Assembly (NCBI GenBank): GCA_021836725.1
Contig: JAKBHL010000008.1
Coordinates: 1-37,996 of the forward strand
Reading direction: 5' to 3'
DNA from: a bacterium
GTDB lineage: Bacteria > Patescibacteriota > Minisyncoccia > Phycocordibacterales > Phycocordibacteraceae
Length of the DNA: 37,996 nucleotides
Part shown: piece after piece, positions 1 through 6,874 of the stretch
How positions within the stretch are numbered: position 1 is the first letter of the stretch
Layout: each line of letters starts with the position of its first letter
Program-made: the position numbers and the translations under genes
Notes under the pieces: generated by a model
What the model was told of the DNA's origin: nothing
The model's database searches: none
What the model saw: the letters and a program-made list of their open reading frames with translations, nothing else

Positions 1-222
1 GGCCGTTCGCGCGGCTTCGGTTTCGTTGAGATGGCTTCCGAAGCGGAAGCGCAGGCGGCTATCGACCGTTGGGACGGCAAGGAGATGGATGGGCGTACGC
101 TCTCGGTCTCTTTTGCGCGTCCGCAAGGTGATCGCCCGCCGCGCCGCGAAGGCGGTTTCGGCGGCGCCGATCGCGGCGGATACGGCGGCGGCAATGGCGG
201 TTACGGTCGCGGCGGATACTAA
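1..222 (+). CDS. C-terminal part of an RRM-type glycine-rich RNA-binding protein (5' truncated by window edge)
   Basis: Frame 1 reads GRSRGFGFVEMASEAEAQAAIDRWDGKEMDGRTLSVSFARP (RNP1-like RGFGFVEM and typical RRM end) followed by a Gly/Arg/Tyr-rich tail; stop at 220-222. Confidence 0.9.
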   Translation, partial: GRSRGFGFVEMASEAEAQAAIDRWDGKEMDGRTLSVSFARPQGDRPPRREGGFGGADRGGYGGGNGGYGRGGY

Positions 223-237
223 ATCTCCCATCGCCCG

Positions 238-278
238 GATACGAAAACACCCGCGCAGAGCGCGGGTGTTTTCGTATC
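238..278 (+). terminator. Strong intrinsic hairpin after the RRM gene
   Basis: Perfect 19-bp inverted repeat gatacgaaaacacccgcgc / aga / gcgcgggtgttttcgtatc. Confidence 0.85.
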
Positions 279-300
279 GAATCGGGCCTCTACCGGCTTA

Positions 301-330
301 TTGACACGCTGGTCTATGCCGTGTTACTAT
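301..330 (+). promoter_or_regulatory. Sigma70-type promoter for the HfaA/HfaB-like operon
   Basis: TTGACA (301-306), 18-nt spacer, TACTAT (325-330), about 90 nt before the ATG at 420. Confidence 0.7.
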
Positions 331-419
331 CCGCAAGGATTTGCCACTTGCCATTTACGGCGGGTGGCAAGTTTGCGGTACCTTTCAGCAACATAACCTC
401 AACAAAAGGGTGGTCTGAC

Positions 420-866
420 ATGAAACTGAACTTCCGTGTTCTGGTTTTGGGGATGCTTTGCGTTCTCATTTCCGCGTATCTCGCCCCTCCCGCGTCTGCG
501 GCTTCGCAAAGCGCGTCGGCGACGTGGGGGGATTCCGTAACGATTACCAATGCAACCGCGGCATACAACAATGCACTGACAGGGTATGTCATGCGGCATC
601 GCATCGGTCCCTACAGTTCGGCGATGATCACGTACACCGATCGCAGCACGAACTACACCACGACGAACTGTACTGTCGCCGGAGGGTGTCAGACGGGCGG
701 TTCGACGATCTCCGTCAACGGGTATACCGCAACGACGGTGACTGGGAACGGGAACGTGACCACGACCGGCGTTACTACGACCGGCACGAACCAGACCTCG
801 ACGGCATCGTCGGTGGTCACTCCCGGTGGCTCCATCAACACCATCACGATCGGCGGAGGGCGTTGA
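420..866 (+). CDS. Secreted Thr/Asn/Gly-rich protein, possible HfaA-like partner of the CsgG-family gene
   Basis: ATG at 420; signal peptide MKLNFRVLVLGMLCVLISAYLAPPASA; beta-prone T/N/G-rich mature region; ends 1 nt before the CsgG-like gene. The HfaA call rests mainly on position. Confidence 0.6.
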   Translation: MKLNFRVLVLGMLCVLISAYLAPPASAASQSASATWGDSVTITNATAAYNNALTGYVMRHRIGPYSSAMITYTDRSTNYTTTNCTVAGGCQTGGSTISVNGYTATTVTGNGNVTTTGVTTTGTNQTSTASSVVTPGGSINTITIGGGR

Positions 867-867
867 A

Positions 868-1743
868 ATGAACAAGGCCCTCTTGCTCATGATTGTGGCG
901 CTCACCACGCTGTCGCTTGGCGCGTGCGCGAGCACCGGGAATCTTCGTGAAGGCGTGCCGCTGGTCCAAGGGCCTGCGATACGGAACGTAACCGGCCCCT
1001 ATGACGCCGCGAAAGCGTGCGTCAAGGGAATCCCCGAAACGGCGACTATCAACGTCGGTGTCGGGGATGTCCGGGATGTGACCGGCCGCATGAGCGTCGT
1101 CGGAAACGGCAACGGCTCGTTCTTGCCGATTGTCGCCACCAAGATGATGGAATCATCTCTCGCGGACACGGGCGTCAAGCTCGTGGACATGAGCAATACG
1201 TATCGCCAGCTGGTGGACTGGTACGCCCAGAAAGGGCTCTTGAGAGGAGCGAAGCTGTTCGTCCCGGAGTATCTGGTGGAAGGAACCATATCGTCCCTCG
1301 ACTTTTTGCCCGGGAAGGCATCGTCGTTCCACATCGCGGGCGTGGGGTACGATTCTCGTACCTATCAGGCGGTCGGACGGGGAGATTTCTCCCTTTCGAC
1401 GTTCCCCTTCGGCACGGCGGCCGGCGGATATATGGTTGCCACAACCAAGGTCGCGAAGGAGTTCACTGCGGTCGAAAACGGCGGTGGTGCGTACGAATTC
1501 GTCGGCGGCGGTACTGGCGCGCGGTTTGCCTCATTCAGTCTCGACAAAGGAGAACGCGAACCGATGCAGTATACGGTCGGATTCATGACCGATTATGCTG
1601 CCGTGGATCTGGTCACGACGTTGCTTCAAACGCTTGTGAGCGAGGGGAAAATCCCTCACCCGCACGCGACGATGACAAAGATCCACGAGTGCCGGGAATT
1701 GCTTGAGGAACCGGACACTGCGTCCGCATCGAAAACGAAGTAA
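868..1743 (+). CDS. CsgG/HfaB-family lipoprotein (curli/holdfast-anchor secretion channel-like)
   Basis: ATG at 868; lipobox LSLGAC|AS; INVGVGDVRDVTGR..., ...LLRGAKLFVPEYLVEGTISSLDF and a repeated hydrophobic/Gly pattern resemble the CsgG/HfaB family. Confidence 0.75.
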   Translation: MNKALLLMIVALTTLSLGACASTGNLREGVPLVQGPAIRNVTGPYDAAKACVKGIPETATINVGVGDVRDVTGRMSVVGNGNGSFLPIVATKMMESSLADTGVKLVDMSNTYRQLVDWYAQKGLLRGAKLFVPEYLVEGTISSLDFLPGKASSFHIAGVGYDSRTYQAVGRGDFSLSTFPFGTAAGGYMVATTKVAKEFTAVENGGGAYEFVGGGTGARFASFSLDKGEREPMQYTVGFMTDYAAVDLVTTLLQTLVSEGKIPHPHATMTKIHECRELLEEPDTASASKTK

Positions 1744-1760
1744 CCGCAGCAAAGCAGTGT

Positions 1761-1789
1761 TTGACGGCTCGCAAGAGCTGTGCTAGTCT
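1761..1789 (+). promoter_or_regulatory. Sigma70-type promoter for the repeat-rich secreted protein
   Basis: TTGACG (1761-1766), 17-nt spacer, TAGTCT (1784-1789) with an extended -10 TGC. Confidence 0.6.
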
Positions 1790-1835
1790 GGAGAAGCTTG
1801 TGCGTTCCACGCTTAAGCGTAGTACCTTGCAACAC

Positions 1836-1861
1836 CCCCTCCGGGAATCCTCCCGGAGGGG
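1836..1861 (+). promoter_or_regulatory. 5'UTR stem-loop immediately before the RBS
   Basis: Perfect 11-bp stem cccctccggga / atcc / tcccggagggg, then gaggag RBS and ATG at 1880. Confidence 0.7.
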
Positions 1862-1879
1862 AAACACTGAGGAGTCGTT

Positions 1880-2383
1880 ATGAAAACCAGCAAAACGAGT
1901 CTGCTGTTCGTCACCCTCACCATGATGGCCTTCGCTTCGGTTCCGGCCTTTGCCGGCGACCACGACCACCATCCGGCGCCCGTCGACATCAACGTCGGCG
2001 TGCTCACGAATGGGGTCAGTCAGAACGCGCTCGCCTCCGCCTTCGCCAACGACGGCGTGATCGCGAACGCGACTGCGGCCAATGGTATCGTCAGCATCAC
2101 CGATACGGTCGATCAGCATGTCGGCATGAATGTCGGCATCGCGACCGGCTATATCGATCAGGATGCGAATGCGATCAGCAACAGCGATGGCTACAGCAAC
2201 GCGACGGCAACGGCGGCAAATGCCGTGGCCAGCCTGGCGGCCAGTCCGGCCAGTCCGGCGGTCAACGTCGGCGTGTTCACGAGCAACGTCTCGCAGGACG
2301 TCTCGGCCATGGCGACCAGCTTCACGACCGCAAATGCGGCCGCGACGGCTGCCAATGCTGTCGTCTCGATCAACATTCACTGA
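1880..2383 (+). CDS. Secreted repeat protein, candidate curlin/HfaD-like amyloid or beta-solenoid subunit
   Basis: Signal peptide ending ...ASVPAFA|GDHDHHP; three repeats around (I/V/M)NVG(V/I)xTxx(V/I)xQ(D/N)xxAxA...NATAANAVVSI; no cysteine in the mature region. Confidence 0.7.
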   Translation: MKTSKTSLLFVTLTMMAFASVPAFAGDHDHHPAPVDINVGVLTNGVSQNALASAFANDGVIANATAANGIVSITDTVDQHVGMNVGIATGYIDQDANAISNSDGYSNATATAANAVASLAASPASPAVNVGVFTSNVSQDVSAMATSFTTANAAATAANAVVSINIH

Positions 2384-2411
2384 TCTTTCATCTGAGCTTG
2401 GATTGCTCACG

Positions 2412-2439
2412 GCCCCCGCACATCGTGCGGGGGCTTTTT
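2412..2439 (+). terminator. Intrinsic terminator after the repeat protein
   Basis: gcccccgcac / atc / gtgcgggggc followed by TTTTTC. Confidence 0.9.
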
Positions 2440-2465
2440 CTATTCCTTTGTGCCATGATTGTCCG

Positions 2466-3314
2466 ATGAAAGACGAAGAATGGCTTCTCGAAGAAAAATA
2501 TGGCGCGAAGAAGACTGAGGAATTCGAAGCGGATAGACGCCGGCTCGCCCGCGGCGAGCCGGTCGCATACGTCATCGGCTGGCAGCCATTTCTCGGTTTG
2601 AAGATATTCCTCGACTCCCGCCCGCTCATCCCCCGCCCCGAGACCGAGTGGTGGACAGAGCAACTTCTTTCTTCCGTCTGTGTCGCACAGGCGAACCCGC
2701 CTGAGGAACGTACGGAGCGTGACGGCGCGAGTAAGAGCAATTTTTCAGCAGAAAAATATGCGATTCCGAAGGCGGGTTCGCCTGTGCGGCCACCAACTTT
2801 CTTGGACCTCTGCGCGGGCTCGGGCGCCATCGGTTGTGCGGCACTCGCGCGATTGCCGGACGCGCAAGTGTATTTTGGAGAACGTGATCCCGCGCACGAG
2901 ACGACCATCAGGAAAAACATACGCGAAAATGGCCTCGATGCCCTGCGTGCGGATATCCGCATCGGCGACCTTTTCGCCCCCTTCTCCGAGGGCATGCGAT
3001 TTGATGTCATAGCCGCGAATCCTCCCTATATCCCGGAGGGCCGCATGCTTCCGGAAAGTGTTGCTGCATGGGAACCGGAATCCGCGCTGCGCGCAGGATC
3101 CGACGGTCTCTCGCTCATCCGCCGCATCGCGGATGAGCTTCCGACACGACTCGAGCGCAGCGGCGCGGCGTGGGTTGAGTGCGACAGCTCCTCGATAGTA
3201 GCAGCACGGGAATTATTCTTGAAACGAGGGTTCATTGTCGAGATACGCACCGATCAGTACGGTGCTCCACGCGTTCTCGTATGTAGGCATACGCGGGCTC
3301 GTTCGGCGCACTAA
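2466..3314 (+). CDS. prmC: Peptide chain release factor N5-glutamine methyltransferase
   Basis: LARGEPVAYVIGWQPFLGL, FLDLCAGSGAIGCAAL, ANPPYIPEG (NPPY) motifs; carries an in-frame palindromic insert. Confidence 0.95.
   Translation: MKDEEWLLEEKYGAKKTEEFEADRRRLARGEPVAYVIGWQPFLGLKIFLDSRPLIPRPETEWWTEQLLSSVCVAQANPPEERTERDGASKSNFSAEKYAIPKAGSPVRPPTFLDLCAGSGAIGCAALARLPDAQVYFGERDPAHETTIRKNIRENGLDALRADIRIGDLFAPFSEGMRFDVIAANPPYIPEGRMLPESVAAWEPESALRAGSDGLSLIRRIADELPTRLERSGAAWVECDSSSIVAARELFLKRGFIVEIRTDQYGAPRVLVCRHTRARSAH
2540..2562 (+). repeat. Perfect hairpin within the prmC coding region
   Basis: ccggctcgcc / cgc / ggcgagccgg; encodes the family-conserved LARGEPV segment. Confidence 0.7.
2684..2788 (+). 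repeat. Palindromic element copy A, in frame in prmC (105 nt)
   Basis: Perfect 19-bp arms cgcacaggcgaacccgcct / aggcgggttcgcctgtgcg; core CGGAGCGTGACGGCGCGAGTAAGAGCAATTTTTCAGCAGAAAAATATGCG shared with copies at 10266 and 21316. Confidence 0.9.
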
Positions 3315-3335
3315 TGTTGTCCCACAAACAACATT
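3313..3335 (+). terminator. Weak hairpin after prmC
   Basis: aatgttgt / cccacaa / acaacatt overlapping the prmC stop codon; no clear T tract. Confidence 0.4.
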
Positions 3336-3369
3336 GGCCTCATTTCGCCCTCGTAGTATCATCTCTCTG

Positions 3370-3630
3370 ATGCCGAGCCAGCCGCTCCAGCCGTTTTCGC
3401 CGCCTAAAATCCTGCTCACGCACTTCCCCGCGCTGCTTTCGCAGGGCGTGCTGGTCGAGTGGTTCCTTTACGCTGTCTTCGCTTTTTGGACGCTCTATAC
3501 GCTCGTCGCCATCTACCACTGGCTCAAATACTCCCACGCCTCGTGGGTCGCTTTCCCGGCGATCGCTCTGCACCTCTTCGTGTCATTCGCGCTCATGGCG
3601 TACGCGCTCTCGGGCGCCATATTGCTATGA
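3370..3630 (+). CDS. Small membrane protein, 86 aa
   Basis: ATG at 3370; two to three hydrophobic segments; overlaps the next ORF by ATGA. Confidence 0.75.
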   Translation: MPSQPLQPFSPPKILLTHFPALLSQGVLVEWFLYAVFAFWTLYTLVAIYHWLKYSHASWVAFPAIALHLFVSFALMAYALSGAILL

Positions 3631-4163
3631 AAGAATTCGAACTCGAGCCGGGCGAACATGTCGTGAAGCAAGCGCGCAAGCATTGGTTCCTTTTCCTTGC
3701 CGAGCTGCTGCCGTTTGCGCTGCTTGCGATTATCCCCTTTGCGCTCCCGAGTTTCCTGCGGCTTGCGCCGCCTTTGGCGCAGTATGCGATTTTTTTCACC
3801 CTACAGATACCTCTTATGCGCGCGGCGCTCGGCGTCTGGCTATTGGTCTCGTGGACGGGCGCCTGGAGCGCTTTCACCCGCTACTTCCTAAATGCGTGGG
3901 TGCTCACTAACGAGCGCATCGTAGACATCAAGCAGCGTGGGTACTTCTCCCGCGAAGTCTCGAGCGTACTGCTCAATCGCGTCCAGGACGTGACTACCGA
4001 TGTACGGGGCGTGCTTCCCTCGCTTCTCAATATCGGCGATATCAACGTCCAGAGCGCCGGTGCCGTCGACAAATTCCACATGCGTGGCATACCGAAACCC
4101 GAACAGATGCGCGACCTCATTCTTAAATACGTTTCGACCACGCCCTCTTCAACCGGTATCTGA
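3627..4163 (+). CDS. Bacterial PH-domain (YdbS/bPH2-like) membrane protein
   Basis: Two TM segments, then NAWVLTNERIVDIKQRGYFSREVSSVLLNRVQDVTTDVRGVLPSLLNIGDINVQSAG. Confidence 0.85.
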   Translation: MKEFELEPGEHVVKQARKHWFLFLAELLPFALLAIIPFALPSFLRLAPPLAQYAIFFTLQIPLMRAALGVWLLVSWTGAWSAFTRYFLNAWVLTNERIVDIKQRGYFSREVSSVLLNRVQDVTTDVRGVLPSLLNIGDINVQSAGAVDKFHMRGIPKPEQMRDLILKYVSTTPSSTGI

Positions 4164-4175
4164 TACAATCGGGGT

Positions 4176-5444
4176 ATGGCCGAGCCGCTTCCGACCGACC
4201 CCTATAAAGGCGTCCGCGACTTCTATCCCGACGCATTCGCACTCCAGAGAGCGCTCTTCGAGCGTATCCGGCAGACGCTTGCGCTCTGGGGCTATGAGGA
4301 ATACAACGCTTCTCCGCTTGAGCGCGCGGAGCTCTACGAAGCGAAAACGTCAGAAGAAATCGTGGACGAGCAGACGTACACTTTCACCGACCGCGGCGAC
4401 CGGCGCGTAACGCTCCGCCCCGAGATGACGCCGACGCTGGCGCGCATGGTGGCCGGAAAACGGCGTGAACTCACGTATCCTTTGCGCTGGTTCTCCATCG
4501 GCAACCGTTTCCGCTACGAGCGGCCGCAGAAAGGCCGTTTGCGCGAGTTTTATCAGGCGGATGTCGATCTAGTCGGACTACCTGAGGGCGAAGCGGATAT
4601 CGAGATCGTCACGCTCGCCGCGCGCATCCTGCGCGACCTCGGCGCGCGCGAAAGTGATTTCGTCATCCGGATGAACGCGCGTCCGCTCCTAAACGCCGCG
4701 TGCGAAGCCGCGGGGCTCAAAGGCGAAGGCATCCACCAGTATCTGCGGCTCCTCGATAAAAAGTCGAAAATGACGCCTGAAGCTTTCGCCGCAGCCCTGA
4801 ATGCGCTGACCGCGCGGGATCCTCTTTCCTATATCGAGAACGCGGGCGACGCTCCGGAGGTGGCGCGCGAAAAGCGCGCGCTCCTCGATCGCATCGAGGC
4901 GCTCAAAGCGCGCGGCGTGAATAACGTCGTTTTCGATTCCTCCATTACGCGCGGCTTTGATTACTACACCGGCATGGTCTTCGAGGTCTTTGACAGGGAC
5001 CCGGCGAACGCTCGCTCGATGTTTGGCGGCGGACGTTACGATCGGCTTATCGCGCTTTACGGCGGCGAGGCGATTCCGGCGGTCGGTTTCGCGATAGGCG
5101 ATGTCACGCTTGCCGACTTCCTCGAAACGCATGCGCTCGCGCTTGCGGGGAATGCCGGCATGCCCCAGCTCTACCTCGGCACGCCGAGTATCGGCGACAT
5201 ACCCGCCGCGCAGGCTTTCGCCGACACGCTGCGCAAGGAAGGCGGCCGCGTCTTCGTCAACATAACCGGCCGGACGCTCGGCGAGCAGGTGAAGGATGCG
5301 GTAAAGCGCGATATTCCCCTTTTCCTCGCCTACGGCGCGGACGAAATAGCGCACCATACCGTCCGCATGAAAATACTCCGCACGGGAGAGGAGATCGGCC
5401 TTCCCGTTTCAGAACTTCCGGCGCACTTGCACGCCGGCAGCTGA
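4176..5444 (+). CDS. hisS: Histidyl-tRNA synthetase
   Basis: GVRDFYPD, LRPEMTPTLARMV, RWFSIGNRFRYERPQKGRLREFYQADVD, GGGRYDRLI. Confidence 0.97.
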   Translation: MAEPLPTDPYKGVRDFYPDAFALQRALFERIRQTLALWGYEEYNASPLERAELYEAKTSEEIVDEQTYTFTDRGDRRVTLRPEMTPTLARMVAGKRRELTYPLRWFSIGNRFRYERPQKGRLREFYQADVDLVGLPEGEADIEIVTLAARILRDLGARESDFVIRMNARPLLNAACEAAGLKGEGIHQYLRLLDKKSKMTPEAFAAALNALTARDPLSYIENAGDAPEVAREKRALLDRIEALKARGVNNVVFDSSITRGFDYYTGMVFEVFDRDPANARSMFGGGRYDRLIALYGGEAIPAVGFAIGDVTLADFLETHALALAGNAGMPQLYLGTPSIGDIPAAQAFADTLRKEGGRVFVNITGRTLGEQVKDAVKRDIPLFLAYGADEIAHHTVRMKILRTGEEIGLPVSELPAHLHAGS

Positions 5445-5448
5445 CCGT

Positions 5449-6030
5449 ATGCGCGCGATTACTTTCGATATCGAGTCAATATCTGACTCTGTGGTGCGCG
5501 GCCGCATCGACGTGAATGAGCAGGAACTCACCGTCGTGGCAATTCACGATTCGAAAACGGGAGAATATTCCTCATATACGAAAGAGGAGCTCCCGCGCCT
5601 CTGGCACATCCTTGAACACGCCGACATGCTTATCGGTTTCAATTCCGATACGTTTGATATACCGCTCCTGAATCGCTATTATCCGGGCGATCTAACGCGT
5701 TTGCGCTCGCTTGATCTGCTCGTCGAGGTGCAAAAGGTCCTCGGGCGGCGCATCCGGCTCCAATCGCTTGCCGAAGCGACGCTCGGACGCGGGAAAGCGG
5801 GCGACGGGCTTAAGGCGGTCGAATGGTGGAAAGAGGGGAAACACGAACTGGTACGCGCATACTGCATCGAGGACGTCCGTCTCACGCGCGAACTCTATGA
5901 CTATGCGCTTGCGCATGGCACGCTCAAGTACAAAGACCTGCTTGATGTGCGCGACATAAAGCTTGACACGTCTCTTTGGGACCGTGCGATAGCCGCTCCG
6001 CCGGCCATGACCCATACGCTTCCTTTATGA
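5449..6030 (+). CDS. RNase H-like 3'-5' exonuclease domain protein (YprB-like)
   Basis: ITFDIES, LIGFNSDTFDIPLLNRYY and AYCIEDVRLTRELYDYA resemble DEDD exonuclease motifs. Confidence 0.8.
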   Translation: MRAITFDIESISDSVVRGRIDVNEQELTVVAIHDSKTGEYSSYTKEELPRLWHILEHADMLIGFNSDTFDIPLLNRYYPGDLTRLRSLDLLVEVQKVLGRRIRLQSLAEATLGRGKAGDGLKAVEWWKEGKHELVRAYCIEDVRLTRELYDYALAHGTLKYKDLLDVRDIKLDTSLWDRAIAAPPAMTHTLPL

Positions 6031-6707
6031 AATCGTCCTATGCGCTCCCTATCGCGATCATTGCGGGCGGATTAATAATCGCCGGCGCCGTATATTTTTC
6101 AATTGCAAAAAAAGAACCTTCGACAAGCTCACTCGCCGGCAATCCCGCGCTGGTGCGGCCGGTCGGCCCGACCGATCATATTTTCGGGAACCCCGCAGCC
6201 AAGGTCGTGATCGTCGAATACGCTGATTTTGACTGCCAGTCCTGCAGGGGCTTTAACGAAACGCTCCATCAAATCATCGCGAACGAGGGTGCGAGTGGCA
6301 AAGTCGCTTGGGTGTACCGGGAATTCCCGCTTACGCAAATCCATCCGAATGCTATGAATGACGCCCGCGCCGCCGAATGCGTCGCAAAGACCGCGGGCAA
6401 TGAAGCGTTCTGGAAGTTCGCCGATTCCCTCTTCGCCAATCAGCCGGCCGATCCGATGAACTATGGCGTACTCGCGTACGCGGCAGGCGTCTCGGGAAGC
6501 GCTTTCGCCGCCTGTTACGCCGATGCCGCGGCAACGGTCGATGCGCGCATCCAGGCCGATCGACAGAACGCCCTTGCTATCGGAGCGCGGGGCGCGCCCT
6601 ACTCGCTCATCCTCACCGCGGGCCAAACGCCTATCGTCATGGATGGCGCTTATCCCTATGACGTCGTAAAACAGCTGGTCGACCAGGCACTCGCGAAAAT
6701 ACCGTGA
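6027..6707 (+). CDS. Membrane-anchored DsbA-family thiol oxidoreductase
   Basis: ATG at 6027; N-terminal TM; VVIVEYADFDCQSCRGFNETL (CxxC) ... GARGAPYSLIL (cis-Pro). Confidence 0.9.
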   Translation: MKSSYALPIAIIAGGLIIAGAVYFSIAKKEPSTSSLAGNPALVRPVGPTDHIFGNPAAKVVIVEYADFDCQSCRGFNETLHQIIANEGASGKVAWVYREFPLTQIHPNAMNDARAAECVAKTAGNEAFWKFADSLFANQPADPMNYGVLAYAAGVSGSAFAACYADAAATVDARIQADRQNALAIGARGAPYSLILTAGQTPIVMDGAYPYDVVKQLVDQALAKIP

Positions 6708-6721
6708 CTCATTTACTGGAA

Positions 6722-6767
6722 TCGGCCAGAATGCCCCGTCCGCTTTGCGGCGGGGATAAATGGCCGA
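6722..6767. repeat. Hairpin repeat, second family, copy 1
   Basis: Outer arms tcggcca/tggccga around AATGCCCCGtCCGC-ttt-GCGGCGGGGAT. Confidence 0.75.
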
Positions 6768-6820
6768 AGTTAAACATGAGCGGCGGAGGCCGCATCCTTA
6801 TCCAGCAAAACACCCGGGCG

Positions 6821-6869
6821 GTCGTGCGCCAATGCCCCGCCAGCTTCGCTGCGGGGATGGCGACACGAC
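6821..6869. repeat. Hairpin repeat, second family, copy 2
   Basis: Outer arms gtcgtgcgcc/ggcg(a)cacgac around AATGCCCCGcCAGC-ttc-GCTGCGGGGAT; same architecture and bulge position as copy 1. Confidence 0.75.
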
Positions 6870-6874
6870 CTGTT

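Noticed and set aside
1613-3010. 465-aa minus-strand ORF
   Set aside because: Antisense to the HfaB-like end, the repeat protein and prmC, all of which have clear protein-family, signal-peptide or RBS support.
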